Positions 19,112-29,700 of a stretch of 58,545 bases of DNA are shown here, one piece after another; position 1 is the first letter of the stretch; the number at the start of each line of letters is the position of its first letter. The notes beneath the pieces were generated by a model that saw nothing but the letters and a program-made list of their open reading frames with translations, was not told the origin of the DNA and made no database searches. The stretch covers positions 1-58,545 of the forward strand of contig CADADB010000016.1 in the NCBI GenBank assembly GCA_902786595.1, given 5' to 3'. A program made the translations under genes and the position numbers. Origin of the DNA: an uncultured Bacteroidota bacterium (GTDB lineage Bacteria > Bacteroidota > Bacteroidia > Bacteroidales > WCHB1-69).

Positions 19112-22100
19112 TTAATTGTTTTCTATCAAGAAATGTAGCCGGTTGAAGACGTTGGCTTCGGAGGTGCCGCCATCGAAATCGAGGAACAGCAGGTTCACAT
19201 CGGGGTAGAGTTTCCGCATTTTCTTTTCTATACCCTTGGAAATGATGTGGTTGGAGATGCAGGCGAACGGCTGTAAGCTGATGATGCTTTTCACTCCCTC
19301 TTCCGCCAAAGAGGACATCTCCGCCGGTATCAGCCAGCCCTCACCGAAGTTGGCCGCCATGTTGATGATACGGGAAGCTAACTTCGCCTCATGGAACATG
19401 TCAGCAAACGGTCGGTAATAGGGGAAGTCTTGACAGACCTTGTCGTAGGATTTGGCGTAGCGGAAAATAATTTTGTAAAGGACATCCGTCACAAAGAGTG
19501 GTAAATCCACGGGCTTGATGTGGTTTTCCTTGTTGATGTGGCGGTTTACAAAACTGTTGATGAAGAAGTTGTAGATGGACGGGGCCACCACTTCCACGCC
19601 TTGTTCCGCAAGCCAGTCTAAAACGTTGAGGTGCCCGAAGGAGTTATATTTGATGTAGATTTCGCCTACTACACCTACACGCGGGAGCTTCTTTTCAGGT
19701 TCGATATTGGCGTTGAATTCCTTTACCGCTTCTTTCAGCAGCCGCTTCATGCCACGGTAGTCGCGGGCTTCAATTAGCGGAAGGCATTGGTCAATGTACT
19801 TCTGATGCAACGTTTTGGCGATGCCAGGTTGTTTTTCGCGGGGCCGCGAAGCATAGTAGATTCGAGACAAACAGTCGGCGTAGAGCAGAGCGTTGATGGA
19901 AGGCAATGCCAAGTCTTTGGCGTTAAAGGTAAACCCCGGCTGCTCATTGGCCAAAGTATTTCCTAAAGCCAACGACAAAACGGGAACGTTTTCGAAACCT
20001 GCCGCTACTAACGCTTTCTTAATCAGCATGATGTAGTTGGTGGCACGGCATTGTCCTCCGGTTTGCGTGATGATGACCGCCGTCTCTTCCAAAGGATACT
20101 TGCCGCTGCGTAGTGCTTTCAACAAACTGCCGACCACGATGGTGGCGGGATAACAAACCTCGTTGTTGGCGTATTGCAGTCCTAAGTCCACGCACTCTTT
20201 GTCCCCGAGTGGCAGATTGATGAGGTTGTAGCCGGCCATCTTGAATACGGTCGGGATAAATTCGGAGTAACCGCCGGCAAAATAAGGTCCGATAATGGTT
20301 CTCTTGCGGTCTGCAGCGGTGAAGGGTGGGGTGGTGATGAAAGGTTTGTCAATCTTCTCCTGGTGGCTGAACTTCAGACTCTCCACCATCGAGCGCACGC
20401 GTAAATGCAACGAGCCGATATTGTTGACATCATCAACCTTCAACAGCGTGAAACTCTTGCCTTTGCGGTCGAGGATGTCGTGGGTCTCGTCGATGATGAA
20501 CGCGTCGGGGCCGCAGCCGAAGGAGGTGATCATCATAAAGTGCACATTGTCAGGGCTGTTGGCAACATAGTGTGCCGCTTTGAAGACACGGTTCGGGTAG
20601 GTCCACTGCGTGACGGACATCAACTCTTTATAGACTGCCGTATCCTCTTCACCCGCCACAAATTCCGTGACCACGTCAATGCCCATATCGGATATGCAGT
20701 CGGAGATTTTGTGTTGGATGAGCGGGTCGGAGTGGTAGGGGCGACCTGCCAGTACCACCACCATGCGGCCCTGCTTTTTCGCTTTTGCCACAATCTCAAC
20801 GGCTTCCGTGTGCAGTTCCTCCAAATAATCTTTCTGTGCGGTGATAGCCGCATCCACGGCTTTGTTGGCCAATTTTTTGTCTATCCCTAAGGTTTTCAGA
20901 TATTTGACACAGCTTTTTCGCAAGAAATCCTCGTTATTCATGGAGATGATGGGCGCATCGGTCGGGATGCCGAACCGTTCTTCCGTGTCAATGGCGTTGC
21001 GCACCACATCGGAATAGCCAGCCACCACGGGGCAGTTGTAGCTATTGCGGGCCGCGCTGTCGGAGGGCGCCTCCATGACGATGAAGGGGTAGAAGATACG
21101 GTCAACCCCCTGCTTTGCCAACTCGAACACATGGCCATGCATCAGCTTTGCCGGGAAACATATATTTTCAGACATCACCGTATGGATGCCCTTTTCGTAC
21201 TGTTTTACCGTGGAAGGTCCTGACAATATTGTGCGGATGCCGCAAGTACGGAACAGCGCGTGCCAGAAGGGATACAGTTCGAACATGCCGAGTGCGCGGG
21301 GGATGCCAATCACGGGCTTTCCGCCGGCATCGTTCAGTATCGGGCGCAGGAACAGCATTTTCAGCCGCCGGTGATGCTGGTTCGACCCTTTTCTTTTCAC
21401 TTCCGAGTGGTTGGCGTATATCTTTTCGCAGTTGTTGCCGGAATAGAAAGTCTGTCCGTTGGAGAAGTGATACTCCAGCACCGTGCAGTGGTTCGGGCAG
21501 CCGGGACAAACCTGCTGCTTGTTCTCGAATTGCTGTATGGAGAGCAGGTCGTCTAGGGTGAGTACTTTGGTGACTTCCTGTTCGCGGGCATAGAGGGCGC
21601 AGCCGTAGGCCCCCATCAGTTCGGGGATGTCGGAAAAACGGACATCCTTGCCGGTGAGCAGCTCCAGGGCACGCACCACCGCGAGGTTCTTGAATGTTCC
21701 GCCCTGCACGACCAGCTTGTCGCCGAGTTCCTCGATTTTTCGTAATTTTAACACTTTGAACAGGCAGTTCTTGATGACGGAGTAGGCGAATCCGGCGGAG
21801 ATGTCTTCCGCGGAGGTGCCCTCGCGCATGGCCTGTTTCACTTTGGAGTTCATGAAAACGGTGCAGCGAGTGCCCAAATCGTATGGATGTTTCGCTTCGC
21901 AGGCAATACGGGCAAAGTCAGCCACCGTATAACCCAACATTTTGGCAAAGGTTTCAATGAAAGATCCGCATCCGGAAGAACAGGCCTCATTGATTTCCAG
22001 TCTTCTGATAGCTTGATTTTCAACGAAGATGGCTTTCATGTCTTGGCCACCGATATCCAAGATGAAGGAGACCTCAGGGGAAACGCGTTTTGCGCCCAAA

Positions 22101-23344
22101 TAATGCGCCATCGTCTCCACCACACCATGGTGCAGCCCGAAGGCCGTTTTTAACAGATTTTCACCGTAGCCGGTGACCGCGCTGTTGAGGATATTTGGCT
22201 CGAAATCGTGGTCTTTGCATTCCTGCGCGAACCGTTTCAGTGCACTATGGAAGGCCTCGAAACTGTTTCCGTTGTTGGATCGGTAGTCCGAGAAAAGGAT
22301 ACGCCCTTCCGCATCCAACACCACGAATTTGGTGGTCGTTGAGCCGGAATCGATGCCGAGGAAAACCTCGTTGCTCTTAACCTCATCCCAATTCACACGG
22401 GATACGAAGAAGTTCTGTTTCTCCGCTTTCCATTGCTCAAAATGCTGGTTGTCCTCAAATAACGGGTCTAAACGGTTCGCCAGTAGCCGGGATTCATCAC
22501 CCATGGCCTGGCTTTGGATGGTGGCGATAAAGTCGGCCATTGGGATAGGGGTAGGGCAGGCGGTTCGCGACATCAGGGCGGCACCATGGGCAGGAACCAC
22601 GCGCGCGTCGGCCACCGCAACGCAATCGTTGTCCGTGAGTTGCAGATTCTCTAAAAAAACCTGTTTCAACTTGGGTAGGAATGCAAACGGACCGCCGCAG
22701 AAGAAAACAGGGGCCTGCACATCAACACCGTGGGAGAGCGTGCCAAGCACTTGCAGACATACTGCATGGAACACGGAAAGGGCGACATCCGCCTTGCTGA
22801 CATTGCGGGACAATAGATTCTGGATGTCGGTTTTGGAGAATACGCCGCAACGCGATGCGATGGGATAGACGCGTTGGGCCTGTTCCGCAAGGGTGTTTAG
22901 CTCACTTGTCTCCACATTCAGCAAGCTGGCGGTTTGGTCAATGAAGGCACCGGTGCCGCCTGCGCAGTTACCGTTCATGCGGATGTCGGGCATCCGGCCT
23001 TCACCGAAGAAAATCATCTTGCTGTCCTCTCCGCCGATGTCAATAAACGTGCGGGTCTGCGGGTAGGACTCTTTCACTAACGTGGCGGCGGAAACCACCT
23101 CTTGAACGAACGGGAAACCCCACAGTTCGGCATAGCCCATGCCTACAGAGCCGGTGATGGCGATCTGAAGCTGTGCGTCAGTGAAGCGTTCAGCGATAGG
23201 TTTCAGCACTGTTTGTACCGTCTCGCGGACGTTCATGTTGTGCCGCCGGTAATCACTGGAAATAACGTGGTTGTCGGTGTCTAGTACCACAACTTTCACC
23301 GTTGTGGAACCAATGTCGATACCTATTTTTATATTTTTGTTCAT
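19112..23344 (-). CDS. Fused 2-hydroxyacyl-CoA dehydratase activase (two BcrAD/BadFG ATPase domains plus HgdB-like region)
   Basis: 1410 residues, the usual size of the fused acyl-CoA dehydratase activase family. ATPase domain 1 (about 5-260) has IGIDIGSTTVKVVVLD and NGNCAGGTGAFIDQ. ATPase domain 2 (about 324-590) has FLGIDSGSTTTKFVVLD and NEACSSGCGSFIETF; the paired Cys would hold a 4Fe-4S cluster as in HgdC. A linker cluster CPGCPNHC lies near residue 612. A DUF2229 region (about 670-900; IGIPRALGMFELYPFW) follows, then an HgdB-like region (about 1000-1400; TQTGGQCRATNY). Relatives couple ATP hydrolysis to low-potential electron transfer in anaerobes; the substrate of this fusion form is not established. 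It follows the TetR gene by 44 nt on the same strand, and a weak -7 box (TATTTTCG, 23360-23367) lies in the gap. Confidence 0.9.
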   Translation of the reverse strand: MNKNIKIGIDIGSTTVKVVVLDTDNHVISSDYRRHNMNVRETVQTVLKPIAERFTDAQLQIAITGSVGMGYAELWGFPFVQEVVSAATLVKESYPQTRTFIDIGGEDSKMIFFGEGRMPDIRMNGNCAGGTGAFIDQTASLLNVETSELNTLAEQAQRVYPIASRCGVFSKTDIQNLLSRNVSKADVALSVFHAVCLQVLGTLSHGVDVQAPVFFCGGPFAFLPKLKQVFLENLQLTDNDCVAVADARVVPAHGAALMSRTACPTPIPMADFIATIQSQAMGDESRLLANRLDPLFEDNQHFEQWKAEKQNFFVSRVNWDEVKSNEVFLGIDSGSTTTKFVVLDAEGRILFSDYRSNNGNSFEAFHSALKRFAQECKDHDFEPNILNSAVTGYGENLLKTAFGLHHGVVETMAHYLGAKRVSPEVSFILDIGGQDMKAIFVENQAIRRLEINEACSSGCGSFIETFAKMLGYTVADFARIACEAKHPYDLGTRCTVFMNSKVKQAMREGTSAEDISAGFAYSVIKNCLFKVLKLRKIEELGDKLVVQGGTFKNLAVVRALELLTGKDVRFSDIPELMGAYGCALYAREQEVTKVLTLDDLLSIQQFENKQQVCPGCPNHCTVLEYHFSNGQTFYSGNNCEKIYANHSEVKRKGSNQHHRRLKMLFLRPILNDAGGKPVIGIPRALGMFELYPFWHALFRTCGIRTILSGPSTVKQYEKGIHTVMSENICFPAKLMHGHVFELAKQGVDRIFYPFIVMEAPSDSAARNSYNCPVVAGYSDVVRNAIDTEERFGIPTDAPIISMNNEDFLRKSCVKYLKTLGIDKKLANKAVDAAITAQKDYLEELHTEAVEIVAKAKKQGRMVVVLAGRPYHSDPLIQHKISDCISDMGIDVVTEFVAGEEDTAVYKELMSVTQWTYPNRVFKAAHYVANSPDNVHFMMITSFGCGPDAFIIDETHDILDRKGKSFTLLKVDDVNNIGSLHLRVRSMVESLKFSHQEKIDKPFITTPPFTAADRKRTIIGPYFAGGYSEFIPTVFKMAGYNLINLPLGDKECVDLGLQYANNEVCYPATIVVGSLLKALRSGKYPLEETAVIITQTGGQCRATNYIMLIKKALVAAGFENVPVLSLALGNTLANEQPGFTFNAKDLALPSINALLYADCLSRIYYASRPREKQPGIAKTLHQKYIDQCLPLIEARDYRGMKRLLKEAVKEFNANIEPEKKLPRVGVVGEIYIKYNSFGHLNVLDWLAEQGVEVVAPSIYNFFINSFVNRHINKENHIKPVDLPLFVTDVLYKIIFRYAKSYDKVCQDFPYYRPFADMFHEAKLASRIINMAANFGEGWLIPAEMSSLAEEGVKSIISLQPFACISNHIISKGIEKKMRKLYPDVNLLFLDFDGGTSEANVFNRLHFLIENN

Positions 23345-23388
23345 ATTCTAAATTGGGGTGCGAAAATACGATTTTTTAGGTTAAGCGT

Positions 23389-24027
23389 TTATGCCTGTTC
23401 TCCTTTAGGGATTGGTGTTATTCGACTTGTGATGAGGAGTATGTTTTCTGCTTTCCGTCTCTCATAGTATGTTTCATTGCAGTCGGTTTGTCCGATTTTG
23501 CGGATGAGGGGGGCGCAGATAAGGACGAACAGATTCACGGAGATGATATCTTCCAGCAGCAGACGGGCACTGATGGGCAGTATTTCGCCCTTTGCGGTGG
23601 CCTTGTCGATCTCGCCCTGTAATTTTTCCAGAAAATGGTTCATCTCTTCAGCTGTCTTCGTTTGGATGTCGGTGAATATCTCTGGATATAGTTCCATCTC
23701 CTGAAACTGAAATCGCAAGTAGTCGGCGTTCTCCTTCACAAAGTCGAAATGCCTCCCGATGGTGGCAGATAACTTTTCAAGAAAGCCGCTGTCTGATTCA
23801 TCCCACGACATCATCACGGTTTGGCGCAATAGGTCAATTTTCCGGAGTACCACGAATTTAAAAAGTTCTTTTTTCGTCTTGTAGTGATAGTGCAGTAGTG
23901 GATGCCCGACGCCGGCACGCTTGGCGATGCTCACGGTTCTCGCCCCTGCATATCCGTGCTGCATGAACTCCCTTTCCGCTGCGTTTAAAATCTCCTCTTT
24001 CTTGCTATCGTTTTGGTTATTAGGCAT
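23389..24027 (-). CDS. TetR-family transcriptional regulator
   Basis: 212 residues. The N-terminal helix-turn-helix is typical TetR: EEILNAAEREFMQHGYAGA, then TVSIAKRAGVGHPLLHYHYK and KKELF. The C-terminal 150 residues form a helical ligand and dimerisation domain with a hydrophobic pocket. A near-perfect inverted repeat overlaps its own predicted transcription start, implying autorepression. The activase gene follows by 44 nt on the same strand, so the regulator probably also controls that gene. The ligand cannot be read from sequence; an acyl-CoA or related metabolite is a guess from context. Confidence 0.9.
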   Translation of the reverse strand: MPNNQNDSKKEEILNAAEREFMQHGYAGARTVSIAKRAGVGHPLLHYHYKTKKELFKFVVLRKIDLLRQTVMMSWDESDSGFLEKLSATIGRHFDFVKENADYLRFQFQEMELYPEIFTDIQTKTAEEMNHFLEKLQGEIDKATAKGEILPISARLLLEDIISVNLFVLICAPLIRKIGQTDCNETYYERRKAENILLITSRITPIPKGEQA

Positions 24028-24051
24028 TTAATATGGTTTGTTTCTTTAAAA

Positions 24052-24067
24052 CTGACAAAATTGTCAG
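24052..24067. promoter_or_regulatory. Probable TetR operator
   Basis: CTGACAA-AA-TTGTCAG: seven-base perfect inverted arms with a two-base spacer. It lies 24 nt before the TetR start codon and just downstream of the minus-strand -7 box, where bound repressor would block initiation. It also sits near the facing plus-strand promoter. Confidence 0.65.
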
Positions 24068-24071
24068 GGTG

Positions 24072-24079
24072 CAAAAATA
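24072..24079 (-). promoter_or_regulatory. -7 box of the tetR/activase operon
   Basis: On the minus strand TATTTTTG followed by C. Transcription would begin around 24060-24066, within the inverted repeat. Confidence 0.6.
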
Positions 24080-24091
24080 CATTTTTTTTAA

Positions 24092-24099
24092 TAATTTTG
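24092..24099 (+). promoter_or_regulatory. -7 box candidate for the choice-of-anchor L cargo gene
   Basis: TAATTTTG matches TAnnTTTG and lies 77 nt before the ATG at 24177. No following C, so it is less certain than the minus-strand box. Confidence 0.4.
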
Positions 24100-24176
24100 A
24101 TTACGTATAGATTTATTAAGGTATGGCTGTAATATTTGTATCAAAGGATACGTTAATTAAGTATGTTCATATAGAT

Positions 24177-26654
24177 ATGAATCAGAGAATTGTCATACTC
24201 CTGCTTATTGCTCTTTCTGTAGGTTATGGGTTTGCTCAAAATCCAAACCTTACCGTGCAACATTTGGAGGGCACCAGTATTGATTTCGTGCTGAATCATT
24301 ACCTTGCCGGCGAGGGTGTGACTCTTTCTAACGGGAGATTTAACAACCAACTCGGAAATATTAACTCCAATCAGATTGGTGTTTTTCAACGCAATGGCTT
24401 TACGGATTTTCCATTTGTTTCGGGACTGGTTATGTGCACGGGAGATGTTGTGGTAGCTGAGGGTCCGAATAATTCCTTTTCTGCCAGTGCGTACCCTACT
24501 TCGTCTTATGAGGAAGAATCGCTTTATTCTTTGGCTATGGCGAATCTTGAAGATTGCGCATCACTGGATTTTGACTTTATGACGAACTCTGACACCTTTG
24601 TGTTCCGCTATATTTTCGCTTCAGAAGAGTATTGCGAATATGTCAATTCGGAGTATAACGATATTTTCGCCTTCTTTTTGACAGGTCCGGACCCTGTGAC
24701 CCTTGTCCAGACCACCAAGAATGTGGCCATCATTCCAGGTTCAATCTCCACATCTTATCCTGATGGCATTCCGGTGGCGATCAACAATGTCAATCATGGT
24801 TATCACGAGGTTGGATTTCCAGGGCCAGGAACCGAACCGTCTTTCCCACAATATTTTATCCACAATTCATCCAATACTGGCACCCAATTCGACGGTTACA
24901 CTACCGCTTTGGAAGCCGGTGCCACCATTCAAGCTTGCGTGAGCTACCATATGAAGATTTCTGTCTGCGATGTGACCGATAATTTATATGACTCGGGTGT
25001 TTTTTTGGAGGAAAACAGCTTTGAGAGTGCTCCGGATCCATCCCTTAACATGGATGGTTTTTACTGCTTGCATGACGATATCGTATTTCAGTACCAGGCC
25101 CAAGGTGTGGATTCTGTGCACATCGTTACCCCATCAGGTGACACGCTGTGGAGTCCACCGTTCATCATTGCCAACGCGCAGGAAGCCGACAGCGGCTACT
25201 ATGTCCTTCGTGCGAAAAAGGAGGCCTCGTGTAGCGGCGATTTGTGGTCAAGGGACAGTGTGTATATTGATATTCATGTGCCTTGCGTGTCGGAACTCTG
25301 TGATGGGGCTGAATTCTGCGCCGGCACGGTGATGTCCTATCCCTACGACTACGACTCCATTGTTGGACCTTGGGTTGCATACGTCAGCGACAATCTGTTC
25401 ACGATTGCGCCACCCACCACACTGCTCGCCGACACGACCGTGTTCTATGCCTTAAGTATGTATGATCAGTATGGTTGTCACTTCGACACAACCGTGCAGG
25501 CGATTATACACGTTCCTCATCACATCGAACTTGATTCTGTGGTTTGCAATAGTTGCACTTGGAATGACACAACATATACTCAATCAGGAAATTACACTAT
25601 AATTACCCAAACGGCCGCGGGTTGCGACAGTTTGGTGACCCTTCACTTGACGGTGCATAATACTACCACAACAACGGATACTCTCTATCTGGTGGAAAAC
25701 CAATTGCCCTATTATTTCGCACCTGCAGACACGACCTTTGCAATCGGGTCGCCTGCGCAATTCCAGTTCACATACACTTTGCCAAACCATTTCCAATGTG
25801 ATTCTGTTATTCAACAAACGGTTCTCATCTATTTCAATACTTTACAAGTTTTTGATACAATGGTGTGTGTCAATGATTTACCGCTTCTTTGGCATGAACA
25901 CTTGTTTGTCGAAGCGGCAGATTTCAGCGACACTTTGACTACGGTTAATGGCAGTGACAGTGTCTTGGTGTTACATCTGAGAGTGAATCCTGTCTATGAA
26001 CAGCAACTTCAAGCATCCGTGTGTGAAGGTGCGGATTATGTGGTTGGGGGTTTCCTCATTCCGGGGAATGCGACTATGGGAATAGAGTCTTTGGACAGTA
26101 CACTGACACTGCAGACGGTCAACGGATGTGATAGCATTGTGCATCTGCATTTGACAATTGTGGACACAACGTTGCACATTGTGCCGTTGACAGAAGATTT
26201 TTGCGAGAATATGTCGTTCGAGCTGATGGTGGTTACCACTTTTGACAACTATGTGTGGAGCACAGGGGAGGAATCGCCGAATATCACGGTGCAGTCACCT
26301 GGCTTGTATCAGGTGACCGCTTCGCTGGATGGATGTCAAGTTTCAGCGCATTACATAGTCGAAGGATGTGACCTGCAGGTGTACCTTCCCAACGCCATTT
26401 CGCCATCCAAAAGCGACGGTCTGAATGATGTCTTCGCGCTTCCTGAAAATCTATTGCCTCAGATGGACGATTTTGAAATCAGAATTTTCAACCGATGGGG
26501 CGTACAGGTTTTCTATTCAGCAGATAAATCCTTCCGTTGGAATGGTGAGGTCAACGGAAAACTTACCGTCAATACTGTGTACAATTACATTATCCGTTAT
26601 AGAGGAATCAATGGAAAACCACACATTGTCAATGGAACATTGACGATTCTGTAA
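24177..26654 (+). CDS. Choice-of-anchor L domain protein with T9SS type B sorting domain
   Basis: 825 residues from the ATG at 24177, which opens the signal peptide MNQRIVILLLIALSVGYGFA; an upstream in-frame ATG at 24123 would bury it. Residues about 30-270 match the choice-of-anchor L domain (TFVFRYIFASEEYCEYVN, NDIFAFFLTGP, CVSYHMKISVCDV). An Ig-like segment follows (275-370), then one Cys-Asp repeat (about 448-496; TQSGNYTIIT, GCDSLVTLHLT), several related modules, and the gliding-motility-associated C-terminal domain (735-825; YLPNAISPSKSDGLNDVF). A T9SS-exported surface protein is inferred. From about residue 500 onward it parallels the next gene closely, indicating duplication. Confidence 0.9.
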   Translation: MNQRIVILLLIALSVGYGFAQNPNLTVQHLEGTSIDFVLNHYLAGEGVTLSNGRFNNQLGNINSNQIGVFQRNGFTDFPFVSGLVMCTGDVVVAEGPNNSFSASAYPTSSYEEESLYSLAMANLEDCASLDFDFMTNSDTFVFRYIFASEEYCEYVNSEYNDIFAFFLTGPDPVTLVQTTKNVAIIPGSISTSYPDGIPVAINNVNHGYHEVGFPGPGTEPSFPQYFIHNSSNTGTQFDGYTTALEAGATIQACVSYHMKISVCDVTDNLYDSGVFLEENSFESAPDPSLNMDGFYCLHDDIVFQYQAQGVDSVHIVTPSGDTLWSPPFIIANAQEADSGYYVLRAKKEASCSGDLWSRDSVYIDIHVPCVSELCDGAEFCAGTVMSYPYDYDSIVGPWVAYVSDNLFTIAPPTTLLADTTVFYALSMYDQYGCHFDTTVQAIIHVPHHIELDSVVCNSCTWNDTTYTQSGNYTIITQTAAGCDSLVTLHLTVHNTTTTTDTLYLVENQLPYYFAPADTTFAIGSPAQFQFTYTLPNHFQCDSVIQQTVLIYFNTLQVFDTMVCVNDLPLLWHEHLFVEAADFSDTLTTVNGSDSVLVLHLRVNPVYEQQLQASVCEGADYVVGGFLIPGNATMGIESLDSTLTLQTVNGCDSIVHLHLTIVDTTLHIVPLTEDFCENMSFELMVVTTFDNYVWSTGEESPNITVQSPGLYQVTASLDGCQVSAHYIVEGCDLQVYLPNAISPSKSDGLNDVFALPENLLPQMDDFEIRIFNRWGVQVFYSADKSFRWNGEVNGKLTVNTVYNYIIRYRGINGKPHIVNGTLTIL

Positions 26655-26677
26655 AAAACACTGTTTTAAAAAAATAT

Positions 26678-26685
26678 TACTTTTG
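26678..26685 (+). promoter_or_regulatory. -7 box before the second mosaic cargo gene
   Basis: TACTTTTG followed by C matches TAnnTTTG, 15 nt before the ATG at 26701, so the leader would be very short. The upstream gene ends at 26654. Confidence 0.55.
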
Positions 26686-26700
26686 CAATTTATTTTTGAA

Positions 26701-29700
26701 ATGCAAAAGGGTGTCCTTCTCAGTCTGTTTCTCCTGATGGCCGCAGTTGTTTGCGGGCAGAGCTATACGATGCCCTCCAGTGGGAGCCAGACCATCACCG
26801 CTTGTTCCGGGGTGCTTTTGGATCCTGGTGGGGAAGGCGATTATCAAAGCAGTTGTGACGCTTACATCATCATCAATCCAGCTGTTCCCGGCTGCAAAGT
26901 CAAGCTGACGGGCTCCTACGAAACGGAAAGCAGTTACGACTATATTCGTGTGTATAACGGCACGACCACATCGGGGACGCAGTTGGGCAATTTCTCGGGT
27001 ACGGGCACCTGTAACGTTACCTCCACGTCCGGCCCATTGCTTGTTTATTTTCACTCTGACATATCTGTGCAAAGAAGCGGTTTTGAGTTCAACATCAGCT
27101 GCGCGGGCGGCTGCATGTGTGCAAACCCGAACGTCACCGTGACCGCGGGCAACCAGACGGCTGTGTTGTCGTGGAATTCTTCCCAATACACGAACGGATA
27201 CATCTTGGAATATGGGCCGCACGGATTCACGGTGGGTGAGGGGACGCAAGTATATACCGCGAACACAAGCTACACCGTCAACAATTTGAACAACGGGGCG
27301 GAATACGATTTCTACGTATGGTATGATTGCGGGAACGATCAGATAGTTACTGATGAGGTTCCTGGCATGGTGAGCGCCACGCCCAACAATGTCCACATCA
27401 TGACCGGCGATAATGCCACGATTACCTCATGCAGTACAATCATCTACGACAACGGAGGCCCGTCAAACAACTACTCCAGCTTAAGCAACAATACGCTCCA
27501 TATCCATCCGGCCACTTCCGGATGCAAGGTCGTTCTCACCGGCACATACAATACCGAAAGCTCATTCGACTACATCCGTATTTACAATGGCAATACGTCA
27601 ACAGGCACCCCGATTGCGGAATATTCGGGGACGGGCTCCATCAATCCACCGATTGTCTCCACCGCGTCCTCGGGTTACCTTACCGTTGTGTTTCATTCAG
27701 ATGGCACGATGCAGAAAAGCGGTTTCGAGTTGACCGAATTCTGCGTCTGCGAAATCGACACCACCTGCGTGGACTCGCCTTACCAACTGCATGGTTTCGA
27801 TACTGCGTTTTCCTCAATGGGATTTCATATCCTGCACCGCGCTGATCAAGACGGGACGCCAATCAATGTAGGGGTTTTTGTGCAGAGTAAAACCCCTGTC
27901 TCCATTGCGGGTGACCGCTACTTTTGCGGAGAAGACACCATCACTCTCACGGCGAGCAGTGCCGAATCTTACTTGTGGAATACTGGGGCAACCTCTCAGT
28001 CTATTTCGGTTCAAGATGTTGGAGTTTACACTGTGACAATCACAGATAATCGTGGATGCACCGCCATTGCCAAACATAGGATTTCTCCAATCGAAGACTT
28101 TATCACCTCTATCAATTTCCCGACGATGTGCGCGGGAGGTGATTACTCTATAGTCGGCAGTTACGATAGCGGCCATGAAATTGAGATGTTCCACATGCAG
28201 TCCACACTTTCCATCGCGGATACCGCTTTCCTGCCCGATGGTGTCCCCTGTGAACCATACGGTTGTTCCTACCGTTCTAACCTGACCTTTACCGACTATA
28301 ATGATGGCGATGTTGTGGAGAGTGTTGATGATATCTACTATGTGAGAATCAAGATGGAACATTCCTATATTGGCGATATATACATCAACATCACTTGCCC
28401 GAACGGGCAGAAGGCGGACATCATGCGGTGGTCGGGCACTGGCTCCACCCAGTGCAGCTCTCTGATTCCGGAGTCTTCGAGAGGTTGGCAAAACGGATAC
28501 AACTATGAAAGCGCTTACTTTGGAGTGGCATACGATTACGAGGCATACGATAAGTGTGATCAGGATGCTTCGGCAAATGCACCCGGAACGCCGTGGAATT
28601 ACTGTTGGTCGAACAACACGACGCAGGGCTATACTTATGCCTCCAGTGCCGGAAGTCTGGTCTATCGGAGCGCCAATGTCCATGGTAACAAGGTGGACTC
28701 TTCTAACGTTGCTGCAGGCACTCAGTTCTATCATCCTGACGAGTCTTTCGAAAGTCTGATCGGTTGCCCGTTGAACGGCGCATGGTATATTGAAGTGATG
28801 GATGGTTGGGGAGTTGACAATGGCTATCTCTTCGGCTGGGAGTTGGCCTTGACGGATGAGTACGCCACCAACGTCGGTTTCGATGTCGAAACCATTGTCC
28901 CGGATGCCCCGTGGACTACGGTTACGACGGACACAACCTTTATTATGTCTCCACCGGCCAGTCTTGAACATGACACGGTCGTCAACTGCACCTTGCATTT
29001 TTTCGACTCAGATGGATGCTCCTTCGATAGTATCGTACAGGTGAATGTGGTGGCGGCTTATCATGAGGATACAACGGTGACGACTTGTGAATCATTTGTT
29101 TGGCACGGCGAAAACTATACGCAATCGGGTGACTACACGCTCAGTTACACCTCGTCGGCGGGCTGTGACAGTATTCTCACTCTGCATCTGACGGTGAACA
29201 ACAATGTGGAGAGCAGTGATACTTTGGAACTGGTGCAGAACCAACTGCCATATTATTTCGCGCCAGCGGATACAACTTTTCCTGTAGGGTCGCCAGTTCA
29301 GTTCCAATTTTCCTACATACTGCCCGACCAATATCAATGTGATTCGCTTATTTGGCAAACAGTCATTATTCATGAGAACACCAGCCAATCTTTCGACACG
29401 ATGGTGTGCATTAGCGACATGCCATTCACGTGGCAAGGACACACGTTTGTTGAGGCGGGAGATTATGTTGACACGTTGATGACGGTTACTGGAAGTGATA
29501 GTGTGGTGTTTTATCATTTGGAGGTGGACATGTTGCAAACGGTGCCCTACAACGTGACCTTGGTTACCTGTGATGGCGGCTCCGACGGCGGCGCGGAAGT
29601 ACTTGCGGATTTGGGACAGCCGCCATATACTTACTTGTGGACTAACTCTGCCGGGAATACGGTCTCTACGAATATGCAGATGAACAATGTACCCGCAGGT

